DNA from: Silurus meridionalis
Lineage: Eukaryota > Chordata > Actinopteri > Siluriformes > Siluridae
Reading direction: 5' to 3'
NCBI RefSeq assembly: GCF_014805685.1
Contig: NC_060893.1
Span: 14,663,773 to 14,727,772 of the forward strand
Length of the DNA: 64,000 nt
A program made the position numbers and the translations under genes. Shown here piece by piece: positions 23,626-36,372 of the stretch; within the stretch, counting starts at the first letter, position 1; every line of letters starts with the position of its first letter. The notes under the pieces are model-generated. The model saw only the letters and a program-made list of their open reading frames with translations, had not been told where the DNA came from and did no database searches.

Positions 23626-26600
23626 TCTTTTTTTCATCTACACCTGACAAGTTTTGATATTAAAATATAATCTTGTCATAAGGAAATGACAGGAATTCAA
23701 TGTTTTTGGAGACCTTAGTTTTGAACTAAAACAATAACCATTGACTTTCTTTCAATGGAATTTAGATTTTTTTTTTTTTTTAATAAACAGCAATCACAGT
23801 CCTTTAAAATAAATAGCCTTCCCCAAGATCATCAGATGTAACTGGACAGTTAATTGGTCTAGTCAATTCCTGATGTGGCATTTATAGAATGTGAGGAGAA
23901 ATAAATTAAAAATCATTACCTGTAAGGAATAATAAGTCAAGCAGTGACAGACACCAAACAATTAGCGATGTCAAACCAAACAGTGTGTTACATAACTAAA
24001 GGACAAAAAAAATACACATCTGATGGACTATAGAAGAAGAATGTAAGACACAACTAAATAATAACTGGTAATGTAAGTGTTAACAGAATGCATGTAACTT
24101 TAAGAGATATAGGTTGGATCTCAATAAAGAGAATAAAACACCAAGGATTTAAACCACATGGCTTAAGCTGTAGGTGTCTAAAGAGTATATAAATTGCCTC
24201 ATTGGGGTCTAGGAAAGTTCAGTTTAAATACGAGATAAGAAATAAAGATGGGAAATTCTGAACTGAACAGAAACACATCTGGCGAACAAAATATACCCCA
24301 TTAGGCTCTGGGCCAAAGCACATTAATTGTACTTTATATACTTTTTACTTGTGATATACATTTAACTATACTGTTGATGAAATATATTATGTACTTTTAC
24401 AAATTGTTTTCTGGGACTAGAATACCTTATATTAATGCTTACAAATGTCTTATGTATGTACTCATCACGCTTATTTAAACTAATTTAACTAATAATATGA
24501 TATGACATTACCACTTCAGGAAAGCATCAATATATTTTATCAAAATAATATGGAAATGTTTTCACTTAGGCTGCTTTCTGACCTGGCTTTGGCATCTTAG
24601 TGCAAATATCATGTTTGTGTAAGGTGCCAGTTTAACACACAGAGTCTGCTTAAAGACGTCTAAAACCTTGCTAACTAACTGTGATTTCCCCACATATTGA
24701 ATGTTCTGCTTTGAGTTGTTGGATGTGCCATATAGACATAGATATATCCATTTAGTTTGTAATTAGATTGACATCACAATTGTCAGTTAAAACAGAGAAG
24801 AGCTTGTATACATGATGTACACATGACATGCATGTGTACATATAATTATTTTATTGCTAATTTAATTCAATGTGCTGAACTACTCAATTAAAGCAGCATG
24901 AAGTCATTGTCTAATAAATCATTGAGTTTTAAATTGTTAAAGTTTTATATTAAGGGATTAAGAAACAACATGTGTGGAATGAAAAGAATGACTAAGCTTG
25001 ACAAGGAAAGTTATAGCTGTTATTTTATCCCACAAACCGCTAAAGTGTTTCTGACGCATATTATTGTGTTGTTATTTATGTGTTGACTCCATGCGTCACT
25101 GCAAACGCACTAATGCATTTACATGTTTATTAAAAAATAAACTTCCATTTGCGTCAGGCTGACTTGCACTACTTGCACACGCATCGGTAACTCTTTAGTT
25201 TATAATCAGAAACTACCTGTAAATCAGTCAAATGTAAACGAGATGCGCAGCAGTTCATGCAATATGCGTACATACAGGGTCAATGACCTGTGATCCACAA
25301 GAATCTAAATTAATGAAGACGCTCCTGCTTCTTTCTTGACCTGGTCAAGTGCTTGCGCAGAGTGGGACGTAAACTCTTTAGTCACAAATCACTTTTATTA
25401 TATGAAATATTCTAGCAGTAATTACCCTGTTAAAACTTTTTATGAAAACAATGTAAATTGACTACTGAGCCGACATAGTTTTAGACTACTATATAATGTG
25501 GATAGACTGTTTAACTGGAAACATAAACGTTCAGATAAATTAAACTTTTGCAAGAAAAAAAAAAACATGTAAGTCCAGTTGCAGATGAGGCGCAATAAAT
25601 AAAGAACTGGTGCTGCAGACAGAAGGAGGACTCTTGAACTTGACAATGGGCTCTTGTTAATACTAAGAGTCATTTAAAATACAGTCCAGCATTAATCCCA
25701 TAATTTTAAATTACAGCATCTGTAAATGTAAATGTAAATCTGCCATGGTATGCATGTGCCCAGCCTGAAAGGTGTGATTACAGTTACCTCTTTTATTATG
25801 AATGACAAAAAGCTATAGCTGTCCACTATTACAGTACTCCACAAATCAGATTATTGAGTGAGAGTGAGTGTGTGATTGTGTGAGTAAGTGAATGATTGAG
25901 AGAATGAGTGAGTTTTACAACATAAATATAAACTTATTTATATGATATCAACATTAAAAAAAAATAATTTTCCAATATATTTTTAACAGTTTATTCTATC
26001 TTTATCCTTTCAAGTTTTGAATAACAACCTCTGGGATTATGTCATTAGAGAGTTATTATTTCTGGAAAAGTATTCTTGGGATATCACACTGAGTCTTACA
26101 CACTGTCAGCTTCCATTGTATTTGTTCTTCCTTTTTTCTGTGAACTGCTGTCTTCAGAGGAATCGACCCCTTCTTGTGTTTATTTTGAAAAAGACTGAAT
26201 GAGGACAAATAATTTCGGGTCAGCTTCAACATGTTTGTGGCCTTATGTACTGAATAATAGTGAAGAAACAAACCGCTCCAGTTACATGTGGCTTTAAATG
26301 TAAACAACTTGTTTTTTTGGGTTGTTTTTGGCGAAATATTATATAATAACGTGGTTTTTTTTGTTAACTGTTAAAAATAAATATTATATATTATGTCTAA
26401 TACAGTTTGCTGTTTCTTGTAATGCAGTGACTGATATGTTTTCCAAAACCACGTTCTTATTGGATTTAATTCTGCGCTCATATTATAAGCTATGAGTGTC
26501 ACCCCTGCACATCATTATGGTTGAAAGTCACAAAGAACAACAGTCCAAATTATGAAGGCCTGCTGTGACTCTGTAGCCCTGAACCCTAATTCTAAAGTTC

Positions 26601-27300
26601 AGAATCTAATCATGATTACTGCTTTTTAAAGCACACAGCACACCTGGAAGTGATTAGAAAACTGAAAAAAGCAATAATAATGAATATAATAATGCCTATT
26701 ATTCTACAAAGTCACTTGCCACTATGTAAAGTGGCATGTAATGTTTTTCGCAGCCAACCCACCACATTGTCACTGATGCCAGACTGGAATATGATTAGTT
26801 CAAATTTTCCTTGGCTTGGATGAAATTAGCTATTGTGAGATGTAATCCATTAAAAGTCCATTGTATGTTTTATAGATGCACTAACAGTCACCCCATAAAT
26901 AGGTCATCTGTCTGAACTGCGATGTGTCATACACAGATTTTATAATAATTTCTCTAACAAGGCCTACTGATTTTTTGGAAAACACTATCGACATTTTCCA
27001 ACAAATCCCTGTATTTTAGCTCTGAGTATGCATGAGAGAAACAAGTCATGCTTTTTGGAAAACACTGCGATCTTCCCATTACTCAAAAAACACAATCATG
27101 CTTTTAGTTGAAATTAGATTTGTATATCCCCAAATGTTACACTTCATCATTTTATAAATTCATAGAGCAGTTTTTATTAAAGAAAATATAGGTTGTGATT
27201 GATTTGGACCTTGTGTGGTCAAGATAATAGATATGTGTTTATGTGAGTATGCTGATTATTTAGAAACTACAGTAAAATAAAATTGGGAAAAAACAAAGAT
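23626..27300. other. AT-rich intergenic DNA with a richer patch at 25.1-25.4 kb
   Basis: No gene recognised. A T run lies at about 23767-23781. A degenerate GAGT/GTGT tract lies at 25855-25915. The 25090-25380 patch has more CpG-containing and unique sequence and holds two palindromic hormone-receptor-like sites, listed separately. Confidence 0.3.
25277..25349. promoter_or_regulatory. Pair of nuclear-receptor-type palindromes
   Basis: GGGTCA-A-TGACCT at 25277-25289 is an inverted repeat of the AGGTCA-type half-site with one base spacing (IR1). At 25335-25349, CTTGACC-T-GGTCAAG is a perfect 7+1+7 palindrome in which the half-sites are everted. Two such palindromes within 73 bp in otherwise AT-rich DNA suggest a hormone-receptor-bound element. 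Function is inference. Confidence 0.35.
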
Positions 27301-27309
27301 TGGAGCATG

Positions 27310-27510
27310 AGGAATGTATGTCTGGACCTGCTGGGAGTGTAAGGGGTTAAAATCACGAAAGGAGTGTTTCAGTGATCTTATGAATGAAACACTTCACTAG
27401 TAACTTCTGCATCCTGCTGCCCCGTGGTGCTGCTGTGCGTCTAACAAGTGCGGCACATTAGCATTTGAAGGCTTTCTCTTCATAAACAAACTTCTGCCCT
27501 CTCCCTCAGC
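27310..27510. promoter_or_regulatory. Candidate conserved non-coding patch
   Basis: Unique sequence richer in GC than its flanks, immediately before a GT microsatellite. It includes a tandem TGCTGC/GTGCTGCTGTG segment near 27415 and a CATTCCA (TEAD/MCAT-like) site near 27510. It has no frame or repeat identity. Support is weak. Confidence 0.2.
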
Positions 27511-27533
27511 ATTCCATGGGGATGTTGCTGGAT

Positions 27534-27538
<5 letters not shown>

Positions 27539-27585
<47 letters not shown>
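27539..27585. repeat. (GT)n microsatellite
   Basis: About 23 uninterrupted GT units. Confidence 0.95.
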
Positions 27586-28137
27586 GGGGTTGTCAAGTGT
27601 CAGGATAAGGTAAAGATTAAGCATGCTTCATGGGAAAAGTTCCCTAGGAAGATTTAGAAGCTCTCTCTTACATGAGCCTCTTTTTGAGATATGCAGCGCA
27701 TACTTAACATTTTTTCACTGGAGCTCTTACAACATCTGGTAAAGTTTTTATCATTTGCATAAGCACATGCTTATTTCTCTTATTTCACTGGCATTTTTAG
27801 TTATTCTGTTAATTAGTAATAAATTGAAAGTGTATTTACCAGCTTTTTCTAATATATACAATACACATTATTTATATTTTAACTTGTAATATCTGATATA
27901 ATAACTGAATAAACTAACCAAGTAATTAAAATAATCAACATCTGCATTAGCTAATACTATCCACAAGAAAAAATTATGTTAAATAATATGTTTGTATTAT
28001 GTTATTAACATACGAATGTAAGGATAAAAAAAAGTTCTAGGATTCATACCAGGAGACCAGAGTTCAGTGCATTTTTAATCTTATAAACATGTGGTATGAT
28101 TTTTGTAGGAATAATTTACCTGGATTTACACAACTCG
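27586..28137. other. AT-rich intergenic DNA
   Basis: No gene, repeat family or RNA recognised. Confidence 0.3.
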
Positions 28138-28530
28138 CCCAAATGATATGGACACATGACCATACAGAAATATGTGTTTTTTTCTCCCAAAATCCCAAAA
28201 GTTAGAAGCACATAATTCTATAGGATATCTTTGTATGCTGTATTTTAAGTGATAGCTTCATTGGAACTAAAGGACCCAAACATGTTCCAGAATAATAATG
28301 CCCAAGGTTGGAGTAGAAGAACTCAAGTGGTCTGCCCAGAGCCCTGACCTCAGCCACAGGAAACACCTTTTGGATTAATCGTATTGTTGACTGCATGCCA
28401 AAATTAAGTGGAAATTCTTTCCAGGAGATTGTAAGTTATTCTAACCGAAAAAGAGAACTGGAATAGGATGTTCACCAAGCACATGTAGATGTCATTTTTT
28501 GGATGTCCACACCTTTGGCTGTCTAACGTA
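28138..28530 (+). mobile_element. Tc1-like element, internally deleted (family A)
   Basis: Both ends of family A are present in one short unit. The left end has ATATGGACACATGACCATAC near 28146. The right end has GGATGTCCACACCTTTGGCT near 28500. Between them are remnants of the transposase 3' half, including CCAAGGTTGGAGTAGAAGAA and the CCCTGACCTCAGCC block that normally encodes PDLNP. At about 390 bp it is a deletion derivative and cannot encode transposase. Confidence 0.7.
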
Positions 28531-28702
28531 GTCTTAGTTTAACAACATTAGATATGATGTGTTAATGCTGAAGTTAATGTAAACTAATGCAGTAAATAAT
28601 ATTAGTTAAGGGAAATTTACTCCAAAGCAATGCCTATTCATTTCACCAACATCTACTTAATGTTTCTGTAAATAACTCACAATATCCTTGTGTATATGTG
28701 CG

Positions 28703-28788
28703 TGTGTGTTTGTGTGTGTGTATGTGTGTGTACATGCGCACACTCTCTATTTCTTGCTCTCTCACACACGCAAACACGCAAAACAAGC

Positions 28789-28837
<49 letters not shown>

Positions 28838-28851
28838 ACATATACACACAC
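28703..28851. repeat. Paired (GT)n and (CA)n tracts
   Basis: An imperfect GT tract (28703-28735) and a CA tract (28792-28851) face each other across about 55 bp, forming an imperfect inverted repeat able to fold into a long hairpin. Open frames across it are repeat artefacts. Confidence 0.9.
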
Positions 28852-28929
28852 TCAATGAATGAAGGTTTAAATAATGAATAAGCCAAGAGGATTAACCCAC
28901 TTACATATGGAAACATACAAGAAATCATT

Positions 28930-29230
28930 TAATAAAACTGACACATTAACCCACAAATGGGCTTCATACTATGAGGCCCCACTAGAAGCCCTTTATTAAT
29001 GCAGCTCAACACAACCTCGTTTACCTCTGCCATGGGCGACATGTGGGGGCCCTCAAACGACCAAAGAGACTTTGCATTAGAGAGGACGTATGTGACACTA
29101 CCAGTCCCTGCAGAGGACTTTGAAAAGGACATTTTGGGATAATCCTCATTAAATATGGAAGTTGCTTTCATCTTAGTGAGCAAAAGTGACCCGCTGTGAA
29201 CTTTTGTCCACGTTCTTTCAGACCAAGTTT
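28930..29230. promoter_or_regulatory. Candidate conserved non-coding patch
   Basis: A unique block of balanced composition. It contains GGGATAATCC at 29137-29146, a palindromic bicoid/OTX-type core, and TTTGCATTAG near 29071. It lacks a credible frame and resembles no repeat. Regulatory status is inferred from composition and motifs only. Confidence 0.25.
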
Positions 29231-29353
29231 TAGTCTATAGCAGGGCAATTAGAGCAACTTTACAATGCCACATCATTTCAGGGGCGGGTCAAGCTGCCCT
29301 ATTGGTTTGCCAAGCTGTCCAAATCTGACCCATCATGAATCTTAATAGGAAGC

Positions 29354-29357
<4 letters not shown>

Positions 29358-29389
<32 letters not shown>
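29358..29389. repeat. (GA)n microsatellite
   Basis: About 16 GA units. The open frame through it is an artefact. Confidence 0.95.
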
Positions 29390-29391
<2 letters not shown>

Positions 29392-31156
29392 GTTCCTCAC
29401 AACAGTAGCCAAAGAAATACCAGCCTCTCAGTATGCATGAAGGCTCAAAAGCAGGCATTAGATAAGGAACTGATAGACCGTAACACAAAAAACAAAACGA
29501 CCTTTCAGGAAAAGGCTACAACCTCATATGCACGTCCTCACAATTTTTATCTGAATTTAGATCCAAGGAAATGTCTGCACAAACATTAGGAAATGTGTGA
29601 CTAGCATTAACTCTATTCCTAATGGCTGAGGTAAAGTAGAACAATTGGTTGGAGTGTTGGTGTAGGGCCTCTGTTGACCTACGTACATAGCAAATGCAAA
29701 CTCATGCTCTATAACCTGCATATGTACACAGCAGTCCACACAGTGTGTTAAAACTGCTCAGATTAAACACATGGATAAGTCATATTGCACAAGTTTAGAG
29801 ATGAATAAATGTTTTTCAATCGGATGCATTTGTAATACCATGAAGTTTGTTTCTCACGATTGTTGTGGAAGTTAAGATGGTAGGTCTGGCCTTCTCAGAC
29901 ATCCCTCCTCTCTCTCTCCCCCTCTTCACTGGTTATTTGATACTTGTTTTTTGGGGAGAAAAACAATGAGAGTATTTAGTCAGATGTCACGCAGAGTGTA
30001 GTTTGTCTCTTTCGCAATTCAAACCTTTGTTCATTGGGGCTTTCTCTTCCGTCCCCTGGTAGCTCTGCTTCTCTGACTCAGTGTGTGTTTTCAATTACAA
30101 GGCCTCAAATCGCCCCTTTTTTCCTGAACTTAAAAAAAATCTTAAAAACTGGTGTTTCCATATGCATTTGTTACCACATGAATAACATACAGAAAGAGGG
30201 GGGTGGAAAAGAGGAAACAGAGAAAGAGAGGTCCCCGGTAAAGATTGATGGGTGCACAATGAAGTTGTTGTTTTCATTAGTTCATGTGTGGCTTTCTCGG
30301 TTTGATCCTCCATTCTTGGCTCCAACTACGGCCACTTGTGGCTCACACTGTGAGCACAAAGTTTTTTAGGTATCAAAGGAGGACTATCATCCAAAAGACT
30401 GAGCTCTCCTCTAGGCATTGCTTTATAGTTTTCTTTGGAACGCTTGCTTTTATTTCCCTGTGATGCTATTTTACTCTCTTACCTGCACATTTTCAATGTT
30501 TTGGTGTGCCAAATCTAATCTAATCGTGCCAAAAAGGATCACGTTTCTCTGAAAACTGGCGCACTCTGCAATCAGAATGCCATGGATATTTAAAAGATAA
30601 GCCCACTGAGAGTTCATTCTTTAAATATATCAATTTATGTCTTAGCCAGAACAGATAAAACCTAACTAAATCCATTTCTTTTTGGAAAATTACAGGTTAC
30701 AAAAAAACATTTCAAATATTTTAATCGTTTTGAATCTGAGCAGTCCCGGCAGGAGGCACTCAGTGTGCTTTGTTCAGCTCTTGGCTCTTAATGAAGTGTT
30801 ATAATCTAGTTAGTAGAGTGTGTATATTGAAGGTGATGTTAAATCCAAATACAGTATTATGATGTGTAATCCTCTTACTTAAATTAAATATGGCAGGTTG
30901 GCAGCCTGTCCAGTTGTTTTGTATTGTGGTTTTATTAGAATGATCACATGGTTTCACTACCTTTGTTTTGTTCTTTGGTAGATATAAGCCAAACAACATT
31001 TTAGACTCTACAGCTTTCCCCATGGAAACATATCTCATATAAGTGAGGCTATTCTTCTATGTATGTTATTCAGTGCTGGACATAAATTCTCAAAAAAAAA
31101 GAGCATTTTCTTTACAGTGATTACCTGCTTAGGTAGATTTTTTACTTTATACATAC
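29390..31156. other. Intergenic DNA without recognised genes
   Basis: The 29870-30370 part is richer in unique sequence (purine block at about 30189-30230). The rest is AT-rich. No protein similarity or RNA gene recognised. Confidence 0.3.
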
Positions 31157-31167
31157 AAACACACACG

Positions 31168-31218
<51 letters not shown>
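31157..31218. repeat. (CA)n microsatellite
   Basis: About 62 bp of CA with early CGCACCCA interruptions. Confidence 0.95.
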
Positions 31219-31559
31219 CATTGAATTATAGAACATATTATACAAACCCTAATTAAACTACATGTAAGTCCCCATCCATGGTTAACCTGAGGGAAGCATT
31301 AAATAAAAGATACTACGTCAAGAGCAACACTAACCAGCATAGCATATCTGCAAGGCCATGTATAATTAAAATATTTTGTGTCTCCTTTAAGCATATTTAG
31401 CTGTCCATGACTTTGGATAAGAAACTGTTTCGAAAAGATGCTGTGGGTTCACGTGCTTTCGACAAATCAAATCAAATTAAATAAATGAATAATCAAATAA
31501 TGCTTTATATGTGTCACCATCAAACTCATGTATTTTTTGTACATGTTATAATAGATTCA

Positions 31560-31985
31560 GTTCTATCTTTGCTGTTATAAAAGCATCCATTATTTTGGGA
31601 GGCATGTACGTGAACATCTGGTGACATGGCTATGTAGACTCGTGTCTATTTAGTCACAAGAGCATTACTGAGATCAGGCACTGCTGTTGGGCAGTCATTG
31701 TTTTAGTTCATCACAGAGGTCTTTAATGAGGTTGTGTTCATGGGCCTGTGCAGGCTACTCAAATTTTACCACTACAGTCTTATCTTCAGGGAGCTGGCTT
31801 TGTGCACAGGGGCATCATCACAGTGGAACAAGTTTAGGCCTCTTAACTTCAGTGAAAGGAAATTATAATGCTTACTTATAAAACTTACAAACATATAATT
31901 GTGTGCTTCCAAGATTTTGAAAACAGCTTAAGGAAGACATGCATTTGATATATGCATGCGTTTCGCCTATATAGTGTACACATTC
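31560..31985 (-). mobile_element. Tc1-like element, 5' half (family A, inverted)
   Basis: Recognisable blocks of family A read in reverse orientation: CATCACAGAGGTCTTTAATG near 31719, GGCCTGTGCAGGCTACTCAA near 31743 and TTTGTGCACAGGGGCATCAT near 31799. The terminus CTATATAGTGTACA lies near 31968-31981. It is the third copy of this family in the window and is heavily mutated, with no coding capacity. Confidence 0.65.
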
Positions 31986-32443
31986 AGAGTTTGGACCTAA
32001 AAGCTGACTCCCTGCTGTTCAGCTGTGTTTTATCATATTGTAAATAATGTACAGTGTACTGACACATTCCTTTCAAATATATATTATACAGCAAATTATT
32101 CAACATTGGAACATGCTTTTTTTCATAATTTTGAAACTGAGCAGTGCTGTGTTTAAGTAATGTTGCTCAGGTTTGTGTTTATCAAAACCATGGCAAAATC
32201 TAACTTCGTCTGACACTGAGGCAGAGAGCAGATGTTTAAATGGATGATTCACTCTGCACCCACACATAGCACATAATACAGTCTGTCCATGTGTGTCTCA
32301 CAGGAGAATGGGTGCTGAGAAGTTGAGGCTATATATATACATATACATACATATAGTGTATATATAGATTTGGGTACACAAGATTGGTACCCATTGTGTT
32401 TATAAACACACTCCGTGCCTAGAAAAGCAAGGCACTATTTATA

Positions 32444-32446
<3 letters not shown>

Positions 32447-32512
<66 letters not shown>
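32447..32512. repeat. (TA)n tract
   Basis: About 66 bp of uninterrupted TA. Confidence 0.95.
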
Positions 32513-32514
<2 letters not shown>

Positions 32515-33669
32515 TATATTGCTGTGCTTATTTTGTCTTGTTACAGACTGAAACATCAGAATTCCTCTGTATTATTTCATGTCAAATTAGTCGCTGTCTG
32601 TGTTTTAGTTGCTACCATGGTCAGACAAATCTGATTCACTGGGTCTTTGCTGTGGTGCTGATGCAGACAAACATGTTATCTGCCACCAGCTTTCATACTT
32701 TCCACTCATCAAGGGTTAGAAAGTTTCTGATACTATCAACTGTCATTTTCACTTCCATATTCAGTAGAAACATTTCACTTGTTTGAATTTCAACTTTATT
32801 TTTTCTTCTCCTGGTTATTATCAATGCACAAAGGCATCCAAAAGACTTTCATTTCAAATCTGCTGTCTTATTTCATTCTTTACTAAAAGCTTTGTCCACC
32901 AACAAGGTTACAAGTCATTTTTTTGGTGTTATTAACTGTATGCCTGACTCACTTGAGCAAAGTGCTTTGGATACCACTTCAAAAAAACGCAAGAAAAGGA
33001 GATAAACCATACAGGAACTTAAAGGTTGCGAGTAGGATTAATTAATGCATGTGGTAGGCTGAAAAAGAACTTTTGGAAACATGCACTAATTCTTCAACAT
33101 TATGTTAGTTTGTTCATGATGTAACATTATAAAAAATGTCAATGTTTTAAATGTCATTTTACATATTTATGGATTCGTACATTAATAATCAACTAATATC
33201 AGACATCTAGGGCAGCAGTTCCCAAACTAGGGGTCATCGATTTATAAATTGGATTATAGGGGAGACTCACAATTAAATTTAGATTTATTTGTTGATTTTA
33301 GAAAGCAATATTATAACATTACAAACTATGGATATCGATTTGTCATTCAAAATAACAAAATAAGAAAATGAACATGAAAATATTTTAAAAGCATTTATTG
33401 AATATGGATTTATAACTATAAAAAATGTCTCATGTGTGGAATAAACAGTGTAGCCAAATAGTTATTGAGTTCGCTAAAAAAAATCCCTGACCCAATGTAA
33501 GCTTCTAAATCTGTGAAGCTGGAATAAATCCAAGTAAGTTTCAAAACTGGATGTGACAGCCAAAATAAGACATGCCTTCGGAAGAGTGGTGAAAAAATAT
33601 TCATGCTTCTCAATGGTTACATACAATATTTAGTAGTTGTCACATATCTTCACATATTGCTTACATTAC
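32513..33669. other. Intergenic DNA without recognised genes
   Basis: AT-rich. A CAGCAGTTCCCAAACTAGG motif at 33213 resembles one end of a hAT-type element, but no matching right end was found. No gene called. Confidence 0.3.
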
Positions 33670-33682
33670 ATGTTAATGATAT

Positions 33683-36212
33683 TTCTTCTTCTTCTTTCGG
33701 GTTCTTTCATTAGGGGTCGCCACAGCGGATCATCCGTCTCCATACCCCTCTGTCCTCCACATCTGCCTCTTTTAAACCAACTACCTGCATGTCTTTCCTC
33801 ACCACATCCATAAACCTCCTCCTTTGCCTTCCAATTCTCCTCCTTCCTGGTGGCTCCATTCTCAGCATTCTCCTATCGATATACCCCATGTTCCTCCTCT
33901 GCACATGTCCAAACCATCTTAATCTCAAATCTCTTACCTTGTCTCCGAAACGTCCTACATGCACTGTCCCTCTAATAAACTAATTTCTAATCCTGTCCAT
34001 CCTCGTTACCCCCAACGAAAACCTTAACACCTTCAGCTCTGCTACCTCCAGCTCCACCTCCAGTCTTTTACTCAATGCCACTGTCTCTGAACCATACATC
34101 GCAGGTCTCACTACAGTCCTATAAACATTCCCTTTCACTCTTGCAGATACCCTTCTACGACAAATCACTCCGTCACTCTTCTCTACCCACTCCACCCTGC
34201 CTGTACTCTTTTCTTCACTTCTCTAACACACACTCCATTACTTTGCACTGTTGACCCCAGGTACCTGAACTCCACCACCTTCTCCACCTCTTCTCCCTGC
34301 ACCCACACCATTCCACTGTCCACCCTCTCATTCACACATATGTACTCTGTCTTACTCCTTCTGACTTTTATTCCCCTTCTCTTCAGCACATACCTCCACC
34401 TCTCCAGGCTCTTCTCAACCTGCTCCCTACTCTCACGACAAATCACAATATCATCCGCAAACATCATAGTCCACAGAGACTGTGGACCTCGTCCATCAAC
34501 CTGTCCATCACCACTGCAAACAGAAAAGGGCTCAGTGCCGATCCTTGATGCAGTCCAACCTCCCCCTTGAACCAGTCTGTCGTTCCTACTGCACATTTTA
34601 ATGCTGTCACACTGTCCTCATACATGTCTTGCACCACCTTAACATACTTCTCTGACACACCTAACTTACTCATACAATACCACAATTCCTCTCTCGGTAC
34701 CCTGTAGTACGCTTTCTCTAAATCCACAAACACACAATGCAACTTCTTTTGACCTTCTCTATACTTCTCCATCAACATTCTCAATGCAAATAATGCGTCT
34801 GTGGTGCTGTTCCTCGGCATAAAATCATACTGTTGCTTAAAGATGGTCACTTCTTCCCTCAGCCTGGCTTCCACTATTCTTTCCCATAACTTCATGGTGT
34901 GACTGACCAACTTTATTCCCCTGTAGTTACTGCAGGTCTGCACATCTCCCTTATATTTTAGGATCGGTACCAGCACACTCCTTCTTCATTCCTCAGGCAT
35001 CCTCTCAACTTCCAAAATCCTGTTAAACAATCTGATTAAAAACTCCACTGCCATCTCTCCTAAACATCTCCACGCTTCTACCGATAAGTCATCTGGTCCA
35101 ACCGACTTTTCACTCTTTCTCCTCTTAATTGCTGCTCTCACTTCCTCCTTACTAATCCTATCCACTTCCTGCTTCACCATCTCCACACCATCCCACCTTC
35201 TCTCTCTCTCACTTTCCTCATTCATCAGCTGCTCAAAATACTCCCTCCATCTTCTCAACACACTCTCCTCACTAGTCAACACATTTCCATCTCCATCCTT
35301 TATTGCTCTAAATTGCAGCACATCCTTCCATGCTTGGTCCCTCTGCCTGGCCAATCTGTACAAATCCTTTTCTCCTTCCTTAGTGTCCAACTTCTCATAC
35401 AGCTCCTCATATGCCTTTCCTTTGGCTTTTGCCACATCCCTCTTTACCTGCTGCCGCAACTCCTTGTACTTCTGCCTTCTTTTCTCATCATTTTGTCGAT
35501 CCCAATTCTGTTTTGCCAACCTCTTTCCTGCACTTCCTCATTCTACCACCACGTCTCTTTGTCTACCTTTCTATTTTCAGATGTCACACCAAGTACCTTT
35601 CCAGCTGTCTCCCTTATCACTTCTGCAGTAATTACCCAATCAACCAGCACCTTTTTACCACCACCAAGCCCCTGTCTGATCTCTTCCCTGAACCTCACAC
35701 TACAGTCTTCAGTTTCCACCATCTTATTCTTTTTCAGTCTTCACTCTCCTCCTATTCTTTTTCACCTCCAAAACCATCCTACAGACCACCATCCGATGAT
35801 GTCTAGCCACACTGTCCCCAGCTAACACCTTACAGTCTCCAATCTCCTTCAGGTTGCATTTCCTACATAAAACATATCATCATATCAGCTACCTCTCTCC
35901 CTTTACCAGTCATAGTACCAACATTTAAAGTACCAACCCAAACCTTCACTCTCCTCCACTTCTCTTTCCCTGCTGTCTTTGTAGATGTCTTCCTCCTCTC
36001 ACACTCCCCCTTCGGCCAACTGTAGCCCAATTTCCACCAGTACCCTGTTGGCTAACGATACCTGTGGCCTTGACCGATCCGGTATGAAATTCTCTTTCGT
36101 GATCTGCATATTTGATGTGGCACATGTTTTACACTGGATGCCCTCCCTATTTATCCGGGCTTGGGACCGGCATTAAGAGTGCACTGGCTTGTGCAACCCT
36201 AATGGCTGGGTT
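33683..36212 (-). pseudogene. Broken RTE-clade LINE, copy 1 (endonuclease deleted)
   Basis: A non-LTR retrotransposon remnant about 2.5 kb long on the minus strand. From its 5' end at about 36212 it has a leader (TTAGGGTTGCACAAGCCAGT), then a junction near 35875 where almost the whole endonuclease region is missing compared with copy 2. Next come the linker and N-terminal part of reverse transcriptase (34986-35519; KSVGPDDLSVEAWRCLGEMA) and the RT core (34464-34976; SNYRGIKLVSHTMKLWERI, VDLEKAYYRVPREELW, GLHQGSALSPFLFAVVMDRL). The FADD catalytic motif and thumb follow (34183-34596), then the C-terminal region (33710-34195; RRMIRCGDP at the end). In-frame stops lie near 34983 and 33970, with frameshifts near 34490 and 34190. 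Imperfect 13 bp flanking repeats, ATGTTAATGATAT (33670-33682) and ATGTTCATTATAT (36213-36225), look like the target duplication. Confidence 0.9.
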
Positions 36213-36222
36213 ATGTTCATTA

Positions 36223-36304
<82 letters not shown>

Positions 36305-36314
36305 ACTGCCTGCC

Positions 36315-36372
<58 letters not shown>
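36223..36372. repeat. Compound tetranucleotide array (ATCT)n-(GTCT)n-(ATCT)n
   Basis: About 90 bp of ATCT units, a short CTGC/CTGT switch, about 45 bp of GTCT and then a few more ATCT. It abuts the 5' end of the inverted LINE copy. The open frame rich in LSIYLSIY is an artefact of the array. Confidence 0.97.

Noticed and set aside
33213..33660. CAGCAGTTCCCAAACTAGG as the left end of a hAT element
   Set aside because: No matching right terminus or 8 bp duplication found, so the motif alone is not enough.
35313..35825. Plus-strand open frames of 130-170 codons
   Set aside because: Antisense shadows of the minus-strand LINE coding region.
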